A DNA stretch of 40,042 nucleotides, taken from assembly GCA_903906135.1 (NCBI GenBank), contig CAIVJE010000165.1:1-40042 (forward strand). The letters are read 5' to 3'. Position 1 is the stretch's first letter. Every line of letters begins with the position of its first letter. The DNA comes from an uncultured Verrucomicrobiota bacterium. Lineage in GTDB: Bacteria > Verrucomicrobiota > Verrucomicrobiia > Opitutales > Opitutaceae. A model generated the notes under the pieces. That model searched no databases. It was not told the DNA's origin and worked only from the letters and a program-made list of their open reading frames with translations. The translations under genes were made by a program, and so were the position numbers. This document shows, piece by piece, positions 17,761-26,018 of the stretch.

Positions 17761-17802
17761 TGGTGGGTAAAGGCTCACCCCGTAGTTTTTTTCTACCTAC
17801 CA
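17761..17802 (+). other. Possible long-loop hairpin upstream of rplQ
   Basis: TGGTGGGTA and TACCTACCA can pair over nine positions with one G-U, around a 24-base loop that contains a run of seven Ts. The rpoA-rplQ spacer of 158 bases is the longest in the ribosomal cluster. The structure is only moderately stable and could be chance; a leader or attenuator role is speculative. Confidence 0.25.
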
Positions 17803-17891
17803 TTTATCACTTAATTAGGCTCTCGCGCCGTCCGCTGCCGCCCAACGCTGCGACCGGATTGCCGATCGGGGGCCAATAACCCAAACCACCA

Positions 17892-18401
17892 ATGCGTCAC
17901 AATAAACATCACGCCTCACTCGGCGTAACTCGCGAGCATCGTAAAGCGATGCTTTCTAACATGGGCGCCAGCCTGATTAAGCACGGTCGCATCGAGACCA
18001 CGCTAACCAAGGCTAAAGCACTCCGTCCTTTCATTGAAAAGGTTATCACTAAGGCTAAAAATGCTGCCGCGGCAGCCGTCAAAGCTGATGCGATCCATTT
18101 GCGCCGTATGGCGCTAAAGGATATTCGCGATGAGGGCGCTATTACGCTTCTTTTTAATGAAAAAGCCGCGCAGTTCGCTAAACGTCCAGGTGGCTATACA
18201 CGAATTTACAAACTTGGCCCGCAGCGCATTGGTGATGCGGCCGAGATGGCCATCATTGAGCTAATTAGCGCGGAAGATGAAGGTTACTCCAAATCTCGGG
18301 GTAAAAAGAAAGGATCAAAGAAAGCTGGCGCTAAGAAATCAGCGGTGGCCGCGGAATCTGTTTCAGCGGTCGAAGTTGCACCGGAAGCGCCTAAGGCCTG
18401 A
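17892..18401 (+). CDS. rplQ: 50S ribosomal protein L17 with C-terminal tail
   Basis: L17 lies at the exit side of the 50S. MRHNKHHASLGVTREHRKAMLSNMGASLIKHGRIETTL is the near-universal N-terminus, and the core ends around residue 128 (GYTRIYKLGPQRIGDAAEMAIIEL). About 40 further residues rich in Lys, Ala, Ser and Val make 169 in total, against roughly 120-130 in the family. The gene closes the cluster and is followed by an intrinsic terminator. Confidence 0.95.
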   Translation: MRHNKHHASLGVTREHRKAMLSNMGASLIKHGRIETTLTKAKALRPFIEKVITKAKNAAAAAVKADAIHLRRMALKDIRDEGAITLLFNEKAAQFAKRPGGYTRIYKLGPQRIGDAAEMAIIELISAEDEGYSKSRGKKKGSKKAGAKKSAVAAESVSAVEVAPEAPKA

Positions 18402-18430
18402 AGAAAAAGCGAGTCCATTGAATTATCGAA

Positions 18431-18459
18431 AGCGTCGACTTAAAGGTCGGCGCTTTTTT
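18431..18459 (+). terminator. Intrinsic terminator of the ribosomal cluster
   Basis: AGCGTCGAC pairs with GTCGGCGCT over nine positions with one G-U wobble, around a six-base TTAAAG loop, followed at once by six Ts. It lies 30 bases after the rplQ stop. It is the only clear rho-independent terminator I see in the window. Confidence 0.8.
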
Positions 18460-18502
18460 ATTTCATCTTGGCTCCGGCGTTACTTGGTGTGAACTGGGGT
18501 GC

Positions 18503-18739
18503 GTGGCCATTGTCCCTGATTTCACCTTTGATTTGCTTGCCTACGGAGTGCCGGTGCTTGGTGGATTTGGCTTTTTATGGCTTTATTACGATCAACGCGA
18601 TCGACTGTTTTACGACTCCGAGCGTCGCAAGATTACGTTCCATTGCATCCGCTGTGATCATCTTTACACGAAAAAAACCGGCACTGACCTGGCACAATGT
18701 CCACGCTGCAACCATCTTAATACTCGCTTGAAATTCTAA
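18503..18739 (+). CDS. Small membrane-anchored zinc-ribbon protein, function unknown
   Basis: The 78-residue product has one hydrophobic segment (about residues 10-28, LLAYGVPVLGGFGFLWLYYD). A soluble end then carries two CxxC pairs, HCIRC and QCPRC, separated by about 15 residues, as in a zinc ribbon. The start is a GTG preceded by a G-rich stretch. The gene lies alone between the rplQ terminator and guaA. Some automated pipelines might label such ribbons HypA-like, but nothing else here supports a nickel role. I do not recognise a characterised family. Confidence 0.72.
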   Translation: MAIVPDFTFDLLAYGVPVLGGFGFLWLYYDQRDRLFYDSERRKITFHCIRCDHLYTKKTGTDLAQCPRCNHLNTRLKF

Positions 18740-18774
18740 GGGGCTGGGGCGGGGTTATCAGGCGTAGCGTTTTT

Positions 18775-18802
18775 TTGATTTCACTTTAATAGAAACTATT
18801 TT
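18775..18802 (+). promoter_or_regulatory. Possible sigma70-type promoter for guaA
   Basis: TTGATT and TATTTT are spaced 16 bases apart, ending 10 bases before the guaA ATG. Each hexamer matches four of six consensus bases. The AT-rich spacer following a G-rich stretch is compatible with a promoter, but the match is weak. Confidence 0.25.
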
Positions 18803-18812
18803 AATTTTTCCT

Positions 18813-20351
18813 ATGGCGCAGACAATTGCTGTTCTCGATTTTGGATCTCAACTCACGCAGGTAATTGCCCGCCGAATTCGTGAGTGTCAGATTTATTCCA
18901 AGATTTATCATTTCAGCACCCCCGCGGCAAAATTGCGTGAAGACGGCGTGGTGGGGGTGATTCTCTCTGGTGGTCCGCAGAGTGTTTACGCCAAAACGGC
19001 GCCGCATCCGGATGCCGATATTTTTAAACTTGGCGTGCCGGTGCTTGGGATTTGCTATGGGGTGCAGCTCATGGGCTATTTTCTCGGGGGTAAGGTCGCG
19101 CTCAGTAAGGCCCGCGAATATGGCCTTGGTCAGTTAACGATCAAACGGCCAGGGAAACTTTTTACTGGCTTACCTCGGCAACTGCGGATCTGGAATTCGC
19201 ATGGAGACAAACTCACTAAATTGCCGCCGGGTTTTGTGGCAACCGCGGTGTCTGAAAATTCGCCCTTCGCAGGTATTGAAGACCGTCGTCGGGGGTTTTA
19301 TGGGATTCAATTTCATCCGGAGGTTTTTCATACCGAGCGCGGGGTAGATATAATCCGAAATTTCCTGGTCGGTATTTGCCGCGCAAAGCAGGACTGGACG
19401 ACGAAGGATTTTATTGTTCAAGCGGTCGCCGACATTCAGGGGAAGGTGGGTAAATCTCGAGTCCTGCTTGGTTTGTCGGGTGGAGTTGATTCCTCCGTGG
19501 CAGCAGCCTTATTGCACAAGGCTATAGGTCGCCAATTAACATGTGTGTTTGTGGACAACGGGCTATTGCGTAAGGATGAGCGGGCTTATGTGGAGGCACT
19601 TTATAAGAGGAATTTTAAAATCGATTTACGCGTAGTCGATGCATCCGCTCTTTTTATTAAGCGGCTCAAAAGGATTGTTGACCCTGAGGCGAAGCGCAAA
19701 ATTATTGGACGTACCTTCGTAGAAGTTTTCGAAAAATCGCTAAAGTCTATTGGGGGTGCGGAATTCTTAGGGCAGGGGACTTTATACCCAGATGTCATTG
19801 AAAGTGTTTCCATTGCCGGTAATCCCGCATCGTTAATCAAGACTCACCATAATGTTGGTGGATTACCCGATCGAATGAAGTTGAAGCTGATCGAGCCACT
19901 CCGGGCTTTGTTCAAAGATGAGGTTCGTCAAGTGGGGGCGGCGCTCGGTTTGCCGAAGGAAGTTGTCTGGCGTCAGCCTTTCCCCGGTCCCGGCTTAGGC
20001 GTCCGCGTAATGGGTGATATCACGGCCGAGAAATTAGAAATCCTCCGCAACGCTGATGCGGTCTTGCAGGACGAGATGATGCGCTCAGGTTATTATTGGA
20101 AGGTCTGGCAATCGTTTGCGGTTTTTCTGCCGGTGAAAACGGTTGGGGTTTTCGGTGATGAGCGCACGTACGATTACGTGATCGCCTTACGCATTGTAGA
20201 AAGTATCGATGCCATGACTGCCGACTGGGCGAAGTTGCCGCATGAGTTGCTGCAAAAAATATCCAGCCGAATCACTAATGAGGTGCGCGGAGTTAGTCGG
20301 GTCGTGCTCGATATCAGTTCCAAGCCACCGGCGACCATCGAGTGGGAGTAA
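18813..20351 (+). CDS. guaA: GMP synthase (glutamine-hydrolysing)
   Basis: The enzyme aminates XMP to GMP using glutamine and ATP in the cytoplasm. The 512-residue protein has the class I glutaminase first, with Cys81 in GICYG and His168/Glu170 in FHPEV. The ATP-pyrophosphatase P-loop LSGGVDSSV follows near residue 219. The dimerisation domain ends in KPPATIEWE, the universal GuaA C-terminus. FPGPGLGVR, a GuaA signature, is also present. Length and domain order are normal. Confidence 0.97.
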   Translation: MAQTIAVLDFGSQLTQVIARRIRECQIYSKIYHFSTPAAKLREDGVVGVILSGGPQSVYAKTAPHPDADIFKLGVPVLGICYGVQLMGYFLGGKVALSKAREYGLGQLTIKRPGKLFTGLPRQLRIWNSHGDKLTKLPPGFVATAVSENSPFAGIEDRRRGFYGIQFHPEVFHTERGVDIIRNFLVGICRAKQDWTTKDFIVQAVADIQGKVGKSRVLLGLSGGVDSSVAAALLHKAIGRQLTCVFVDNGLLRKDERAYVEALYKRNFKIDLRVVDASALFIKRLKRIVDPEAKRKIIGRTFVEVFEKSLKSIGGAEFLGQGTLYPDVIESVSIAGNPASLIKTHHNVGGLPDRMKLKLIEPLRALFKDEVRQVGAALGLPKEVVWRQPFPGPGLGVRVMGDITAEKLEILRNADAVLQDEMMRSGYYWKVWQSFAVFLPVKTVGVFGDERTYDYVIALRIVESIDAMTADWAKLPHELLQKISSRITNEVRGVSRVVLDISSKPPATIEWE

Positions 20352-20407
20352 ACGACCCGATGCAATAATTGGCGCCGCAGCCTAATTGGCGGCCTCCGCT
20401 TGAGTTA

Positions 20408-20809
20408 ATGAACGTGCGGTGCCTTGTTTTTATAGTGAGCGCAGTTGGGTTGCTGCCCATGGTATTATGGACCGAGAGTGCTGAGCAGATTATCGCGAAA
20501 GCCCGAGCTTATCTTGGAAGTGAAAAGGCGCTCCAAGCTGTCCGCACCATTCATTTCACGGGCGCTTTAGAAATTGATGCGCATAACCTTGGCCGCCTGG
20601 TAAAGACTGAGACGGAAAGCAGGCGAGAAATTCGCGCAGTAGGCGAAATCATCGGACAAGGAGTTCGTTTTCCTAGGAAAGTTATCAACAAGGTGGCTAA
20701 TGGTCAGACCACCCGCATCATTTTTGATCGAATAATCTTGAATGAGCCAATTCCAGCTGGCGAGTTTGCTGTACCGGCAGTGCCTCGCGTTAGGATGGAG
20801 TCCGCGTGA
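20408..20809 (+). CDS. LolA-like exported protein, apparently shortened
   Basis: From the ATG at 20408 the product is 133 residues; a TTG at 20369 would add 13 unlikely residues. Residues 1-20 form a signal peptide. The next 30 residues (AEQIIAKARAYLGSEKALQA and onward) resemble the start of LolA-like lipoprotein-sorting proteins. The end, GVRFPRKVINK and IILNEPIPAGEFAVP, resembles their C-terminal beta strands. Such proteins are usually above 200 residues, so the middle beta sheet seems missing, as if by in-frame deletion. Whether it folds is doubtful. The family call is by eye. Confidence 0.5.
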   Translation: MNVRCLVFIVSAVGLLPMVLWTESAEQIIAKARAYLGSEKALQAVRTIHFTGALEIDAHNLGRLVKTETESRREIRAVGEIIGQGVRFPRKVINKVANGQTTRIIFDRIILNEPIPAGEFAVPAVPRVRMESA

Positions 20810-20935
20810 GCCGTCCTTGGGTGATACTATTTCTACCAAGGCCTAGGTAAAAATCTACTGTCTGTGAAACTGTGGTGTTGGGTTGCGGCTTTGCTTTGCA
20901 ACAGGGCGAATTTATGCTCTTTTGTATTCTTACCC

Positions 20936-22231
20936 ATGCAAAAGACCGCCCTGCTCAAGATTGATGATAAAGAAATCTCCTGCCCTGTGATGATGGGGAC
21001 AGAAGGGGAATTGGCCATCGATGCGCGTAATCTGCGCAAAGATAGTGGATATATATTTTACGATCAGGGTTACGGTAACACTGGTTCCTGTGAGAGTTCG
21101 ATTACCTTCCTTGATGGCGATAATGGCATCTTGCGTCATCGTGGCTACCCGATCGATCAACTCGCTGGTCGCAGCGAATATGTCGAAACTGCTTACCTGA
21201 TGATTTACGGTGAATTACCGACTCAGCAGCAGCGCACCGCCTTTGGTCAATTGTTGCGGGAGAATGCGGCAATCGAGACCCAGATGCAGAAAATCTTTGA
21301 AGGTTTTCCTAAGGATGCGCCGCCGATGGCAATGTTATCCTCCATTGTGGGTTCACTCGCGGCACATTACCCGCAATTGGCGACCAATAATTTCGAGAAA
21401 GATTTGCAGCATTTTGACCTCGCGGCGGCGATGGCAATTTCAAAAATTCGTACAATTGGGGCGATGATTTATCGTCACTCGCGTGGCTTGCCCTTCTTGC
21501 ACCCCAAAGATTTACCGTTCTGCGATAATTTTTTGCATCTGATGTTTTCTGAGCCCTATCAAGATTACGCGTTGGTTCCAGAGGTCACCAAGGCGCTCAA
21601 TCTCATTTTGCTTATGCATGCTGATCATGAGCAAAATTGCAGCACCTCGACGGTGCGGATGGTAGGCTCGAGCGGGGCTAATTTATTTACTTCGCTCTCT
21701 GCGGGGATCAATGCCCTGTCGGGACCGTTGCATGGCGGGGCGAATACGGCGGTCATGCAAATGCTGCAATCCATCCATGATGAGCATGATGATGGCACAA
21801 GATTTATTTCCGCCGCCAAAGGTGGTAGTAAGAGCAATCGGCTCATGGGATTTGGCCACGCCGTTTACCGCAATTTTGATCCACGGGCGCGGATTATTGG
21901 CGAAGCTTGCGGCGTGGTACTTGCGAAGTTGGGTAAGTCTGATCCATTGCTGGATATTGCTAAAAATCTCGAACAGGCCGCGCTGAAAGATGATTACTTC
22001 ATCTCACGGAAGCTCTATCCGAACGTCGATTTTTACAGCGGCATTATTATGCGGGCACTTGGGATACCAACTAACATGTTCACGGTTTTATTTGCCATGG
22101 GGCGGGCGCCAGGTTGGATCGCTAATTGGCGCGAGGTTGCTTCGAACCCGAAGGGCCGTATTTACCGTCCTCGGCAAATCTATGTTGGTCCAGTAAAGCG
22201 CGATTACGTACCTATTCAGCAGCGCGGCTGA
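20936..22231 (+). CDS. gltA: Citrate synthase, hexameric (type II) kind
   Basis: The enzyme condenses acetyl-CoA with oxaloacetate to open the TCA cycle. The 431-residue protein has the catalytic triad: His266 in GPLHGGAN, His308 in GFGHAVY and Asp365 in NVDFY. MHADHEQNCSTSTVR is a strong family block. The N-terminal beta domain (ITFLDGDNGILRHRGYPI) is that of Gram-negative NADH-sensitive enzymes. The frame is open from a GTG at 20864, but the extra 24 residues are unlike the family; the ATG at 20936, preceded by CCC, is chosen. Confidence 0.96.
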   Translation: MQKTALLKIDDKEISCPVMMGTEGELAIDARNLRKDSGYIFYDQGYGNTGSCESSITFLDGDNGILRHRGYPIDQLAGRSEYVETAYLMIYGELPTQQQRTAFGQLLRENAAIETQMQKIFEGFPKDAPPMAMLSSIVGSLAAHYPQLATNNFEKDLQHFDLAAAMAISKIRTIGAMIYRHSRGLPFLHPKDLPFCDNFLHLMFSEPYQDYALVPEVTKALNLILLMHADHEQNCSTSTVRMVGSSGANLFTSLSAGINALSGPLHGGANTAVMQMLQSIHDEHDDGTRFISAAKGGSKSNRLMGFGHAVYRNFDPRARIIGEACGVVLAKLGKSDPLLDIAKNLEQAALKDDYFISRKLYPNVDFYSGIIMRALGIPTNMFTVLFAMGRAPGWIANWREVASNPKGRIYRPRQIYVGPVKRDYVPIQQRG

Positions 22232-22251
22232 GGCGGAGGGCGCGGCGAAAG

Positions 22252-22995
22252 TTAAGCGGCGGCATCACCCTTGGGCGGCTGAATATTCTTGGGCGGTGGT
22301 GATTTAAGAATTTGGTCAAGGGTAAGGCCGGTGGCGACCTGGAGTCCCTTGAGTAGACGCCAGAGTGCATACATCATCATGGCCATGCTGGGAATAGAGA
22401 TCCCGAGGAGACTGACCCAATGCATGCGGGCTAATTCCGCATTAAACATTTCGGTCCCTGGTGCGCTCCGGATAATTAAGCGAGCGAAGCCGTAGTTCAG
22501 CGCGGCGCTAAGTAAAAATGAGGCGGCGAGCAGATAGCTGGCTGCTTGCATTAAGCGCTGAAACTCAGGCTGCATTCCGCGTTCGTTGAGCGCGGTCTCG
22601 ACGCGCTCAACATCAATCACTTGGGGGTTATAGAGCATTTCGTGGACGAGGGGCTCCTTCGCTTTCATGGAGGCTAGTACCGCGATCCCAATGAGGGCGG
22701 GCAGTGCGCCATCTTTAACGGCAAACCAAAAACCATCGAGATTCATCAACCCGAATCCCCCTGAAATTAGCACGCTACTGAAGCCGATGATAGATATAAA
22801 ATTCATCCGCCGCCGGCGAAGAAAATCATGGACGCCGTAGGCGAGAGGGAAGATGAGGGCGACGAGTAAGCCTGCTTTTGGTCCGAGCAATTGATCGCCG
22901 CTGCACCAAGACATAATGGCGGTGGGAAGACCAACATTGCAGATGAGATTAAGCAGCAGATTCTCGGGTTTGGGCTTAGCGGTAGTCACAGGCAT
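22252..22995 (-). CDS. VC0807-family integral membrane protein
   Basis: The 247-residue product has about six hydrophobic segments (near 12-30, 38-56, 65-84, 93-110, 150-170 and 193-216). A basic FLRRRRMNF stretch follows the second, and the C-terminus is proline-rich. The pattern LGPKAGLLVALIFPLAYG...RRRRMNFISIIGFSSVLISGG fits the VC0807 family of unknown function, recognised by resemblance only. The frame is open to 23127, but that would overlap pdxJ; the ATG at 22995, preceded by CCC, is preferred. It converges with gltA (20 bases apart) and diverges from pdxJ. Confidence 0.72.
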   Translation of the reverse strand: MPVTTAKPKPENLLLNLICNVGLPTAIMSWCSGDQLLGPKAGLLVALIFPLAYGVHDFLRRRRMNFISIIGFSSVLISGGFGLMNLDGFWFAVKDGALPALIGIAVLASMKAKEPLVHEMLYNPQVIDVERVETALNERGMQPEFQRLMQAASYLLAASFLLSAALNYGFARLIIRSAPGTEMFNAELARMHWVSLLGISIPSMAMMMYALWRLLKGLQVATGLTLDQILKSPPPKNIQPPKGDAAA

Positions 22996-23097
22996 GGGCT
23001 TCAGAGAAGGGGAACGCGGTAAAACGGAAAGGAAGAAACCGCGTGGAGGGTAAATTTCCTGATTCCCAGTATTCTTAATTTCAGTATTATATTTTCG

Positions 23098-23847
23098 ATG
23101 ATTCTCCTGGGCGTAAATATTGATCACGCAGCAACTTTGCGGCAGGCTCGCTACCGGCAGCTCGGCGACGTTGTGGGCGGTAATATTGAGCCAGATCCGG
23201 TCGCGCTAGCGTTCCGGTGTGAGCAGGCCGGCGCGGATGGGATTACGATTCATTTGCGCGAGGACCGGCGGCATATTCAAGAAAGTGATGTGCGGCGTTT
23301 GAGCGCAGTTAAAGAAACTCGCTTAAATTTGGAGATGGCTTGTACCCCGAGCATGACCAATTTCGCTTTGCAGTTGAAGCCCCATTCGGTGTGTCTCGTT
23401 CCAGAAAGTCGCGAGGAAATCACGACGGAGGGGGGGCTCGATGTGGTAGGAAATTTAGAGCGGGTCGCGCGGGTGACGGACGCCATGAATGCGGCCGGCA
23501 TTAAGGTGAGTCTCTTTATCGATCCCGACCTTGAGCAAATCGAGCTCGCGGCAAAGCTGAAGGCTACTTGGGTTGAGTTGCATACGGGGGCCTACGCCAA
23601 CGCCTATTATAGCGCTGGGCGGGCGGCAGAGTTTGCACGTTTAATTATGGGCGCTCAGCAAGCGCACGCGGCTGGGCTCATCGTTAATGCAGGTCACGGG
23701 ATTAATTATATAAATATCACGGAAGTTCGCACCCTCCCGCATCTCTGTGAATTAAATATTGGGCACAGCATAATTAGCCGGGCTTTATTTAGTGGAATTG
23801 ACGAGGCGGTGCGCACGATGAAAGCGCTGATGAATCCGGGGCAGTAG
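23098..23847 (+). CDS. pdxJ: Pyridoxine 5'-phosphate synthase
   Basis: PdxJ closes the pyridoxine ring from 3-amino-2-oxopropyl phosphate and deoxyxylulose phosphate in the DXP-dependent vitamin B6 route. The 249-residue TIM barrel starts with LLGVNIDHAATLRQARY. It contains GADGITIHLREDRRHI, the ELHTGAYANAY block and NAGHGINYIN near the end. The length is normal. It precedes acpS, a pairing conserved in many bacteria. Confidence 0.95.
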   Translation: MILLGVNIDHAATLRQARYRQLGDVVGGNIEPDPVALAFRCEQAGADGITIHLREDRRHIQESDVRRLSAVKETRLNLEMACTPSMTNFALQLKPHSVCLVPESREEITTEGGLDVVGNLERVARVTDAMNAAGIKVSLFIDPDLEQIELAAKLKATWVELHTGAYANAYYSAGRAAEFARLIMGAQQAHAAGLIVNAGHGINYINITEVRTLPHLCELNIGHSIISRALFSGIDEAVRTMKALMNPGQ

Positions 23848-23939
23848 TCCTTTGCGAGAAGCAAAAATTGTTGCCTGAACTTTCTGTTTTTAGCGGTTAA
23901 TTTATTTACCATCTGCTTCTCCCCGACGGAAACTGCACC

Positions 23940-24350
23940 ATGAACATCACCCTTCCTCCCGGCGGTACCTTGATTGGCCTTGGCTGTGACCTCATTGAGG
24001 TTGCGCGCATTCAGGCTATCTTAGCGAAGCATGGGGAGCGTTTTCTTAAGCGAATTTTTACCGAAGAAGAACAAGTGTACTGCAACTCGCTCAAATATTC
24101 GCACAAACACTATGCCGCGCGCTGGGCGGCGAAGGAGGCGGTTTCGAAATGTTTCACGACCGGCATAGGTGAGCATCTCGATTGGACTTCGATCTCAGTT
24201 TATCATGGAGCACGGAAGGAGCCATTGGTGCGACTGGACGCAAAGGCGGCGGCTCTCCTCCAGGCCGTTGGCGCCACGCACGTGTGGCTAACTTTATCGC
24301 ATACGGAGAGCCATGCGATGGCAGTGGCTGCATTGGTAGCCAATCGTTGA
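23940..24350 (+). CDS. acpS: Holo-[acyl-carrier-protein] synthase
   Basis: AcpS transfers 4'-phosphopantetheine from CoA to acyl carrier protein. The 136-residue product has magnesium ligands Asp17 in LGCDLIEV and Glu66 in RWAAKEAVSK, and the family end TLSHTESHAMAVAAL. Eight or so extra residues precede the core. The start is in an ACC context with no Shine-Dalgarno, 92 bases after pdxJ. Confidence 0.94.
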   Translation: MNITLPPGGTLIGLGCDLIEVARIQAILAKHGERFLKRIFTEEEQVYCNSLKYSHKHYAARWAAKEAVSKCFTTGIGEHLDWTSISVYHGARKEPLVRLDAKAAALLQAVGATHVWLTLSHTESHAMAVAALVANR

Positions 24351-24455
24351 GCGCGGTAGAGTCGGCGCCTTATATTGGTGTCAGATTTTAGGGTTTAACT
24401 CAAACCGAGGCGGTTATTGCTTTTCTCTATCGGCCGCGCCGAGTAGGATCATGGC

Positions 24456-26018
24456 ATGGTTCAGCCGGCATCAGTTCCTGTTTTAAGTTGCGCGGAAGCT
24501 CGGAGGTGGGAGGCGGGGTTACTCAAAAATCAGGAGCTGGAGTGGGTGGCCATGCAGGCGGCGGGTGGGGGTCTGGCGCGGGCGCTGGAACAAGATTTTC
24601 TGGAAATAGGCGGATTGCCCGTGGCGCCGCGGTTGCTCGTCTTGGCGGGGAAGGGGCACAACGGAGGTGACGCCTTATTAGCCGCTCAAGTTTTGCTAAA
24701 AGGGCGCCCCGCTGCGACCGTTGATTTATTGCTGAATTTTCATCCGACTACTCTGCGGCCACTGGCGGCGCGGGCACTGATGGAGTTACGCCAAACGGGG
24801 GCGGCGCGGGTGCGTTTAGTTACCTTGACTGAATTGAAGGCCGAGTTGGCGAGTTATGAGATATGTTTGGATGGAGTTTTTGGTTTTAATTTTCGATGCC
24901 CGCTGGATGAGGTGAGTGAGGAATTGTTGGCTTGGGTGAATACGCATCCACGAATTCGATTACGCGCGGCGGTGGATTTACCCAGTGGCTTGGGCGAGGT
25001 GAATGCGGCGACTATCTTTCGGGCGGATTTTACCTATGCGACTGGTATCGTAAAATCGGCAGTACTCTTGCCGGCGAATGCGCATTGGGTGGGGCGGGTT
25101 CGTTTGGTTGATCTGGGGTTTTTAAAAGAGGCTGACGTTTCCCCGACCCAAGAAGACCGGGTGTTACGGCCAGCAGTGCTTGGTGCATTAACTCAATTTC
25201 GGTCGCCGCAATCGGACAAACGCACTTTTGGACATCTCGTTGTGATTGGGGGATCACACGGTTATCCAGGGGCCGTGTTGTTGGCTGTTCGTGCTGCTCT
25301 GCGCAGTGGAGTGGGATTAGTCACGGCCTTAGTTCCTGCGTTTTTAGTGCCTGAATATGCCGCGCGTTATCCGGAGGCGATGTGGGTGGCTTGCCCCATT
25401 GACTCGGCCGGAGGATTAGCGGCGAGCACCCTTCCCTTAGTTCGTGCACGGTTAGCGCGAGCTAATGCGGTTTTGATTGGGCCAGGCTTAGGCTCGGAGC
25501 CTGCCACGATCAGTTGGGTGGTGCAGTTAGTTCAAGAGTTGAAGGTGCCAGTCGTGCTGGATGCTGATGCTTTGCGCCCTGAAGTGATGGCGGCGGCCAT
25601 GCCGGGGGCATTCATTGCGACGCCGCACCGAGGGGAATTTCAGCGAATTTCCGGGGGGCTGACTTTGCCCGAATATTGTGCGAACCAGCAAGCGGTGGTG
25701 GTTTTAAAAGGCTCGCGCACGCAAATTGGTAGGCCGGCTTTCGCCGATAATCAGGTCAGCGGTAGCGGCTCGATTATCTATCACTCACTGAGTGGCGGGC
25801 CTGTTTTGGCGCGGGGAGGCAGCGGAGATATGTTGGCGGGCCTGATCGGCGGATTATTGGCACAGGAACCTGCGGACCTATTGCTGGCGGCGTGTCGCGG
25901 GGTGGTCTGGCATGGTCGGGCCGCTGATTTACTAGCTCGCTCTCACGGGCAAGTGGCCATAGAAATTTCCCAACTTTTAGAGCAGCTTGGGCCAGCGCTC
26001 ACCCCACTGCATGATTGA
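24456..26018 (+). CDS. nnr: Bifunctional NAD(P)H-hydrate epimerase/dehydratase
   Basis: This protein repairs hydrated NADH and NADPH. The N-terminal epimerase domain (about 1-215) carries GKGHNGGDALLAAQ at 65-79 and VDLPSGLGEVNAAT. The C-terminal ribokinase-like dehydratase domain has VIGGSHGYPGAVLLA, LIGPGLGSEP, VVLDADAL, TPHRGEF and ARGGSGDMLAGLIGGLLAQ. The full 520-residue length suggests both activities. GTAGGATC lies just before the ATG; a second ATG five bases upstream is out of frame. The end overlaps dprA. Confidence 0.93.
   Translation: MVQPASVPVLSCAEARRWEAGLLKNQELEWVAMQAAGGGLARALEQDFLEIGGLPVAPRLLVLAGKGHNGGDALLAAQVLLKGRPAATVDLLLNFHPTTLRPLAARALMELRQTGAARVRLVTLTELKAELASYEICLDGVFGFNFRCPLDEVSEELLAWVNTHPRIRLRAAVDLPSGLGEVNAATIFRADFTYATGIVKSAVLLPANAHWVGRVRLVDLGFLKEADVSPTQEDRVLRPAVLGALTQFRSPQSDKRTFGHLVVIGGSHGYPGAVLLAVRAALRSGVGLVTALVPAFLVPEYAARYPEAMWVACPIDSAGGLAASTLPLVRARLARANAVLIGPGLGSEPATISWVVQLVQELKVPVVLDADALRPEVMAAAMPGAFIATPHRGEFQRISGGLTLPEYCANQQAVVVLKGSRTQIGRPAFADNQVSGSGSIIYHSLSGGPVLARGGSGDMLAGLIGGLLAQEPADLLLAACRGVVWHGRAADLLARSHGQVAIEISQLLEQLGPALTPLHD

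Noticed and set aside
18740-18776. T-run before guaA as a terminator of the zinc-ribbon gene
   Set aside because: No stable stem precedes the T-run; the G-rich stretch lacks a complementary partner.
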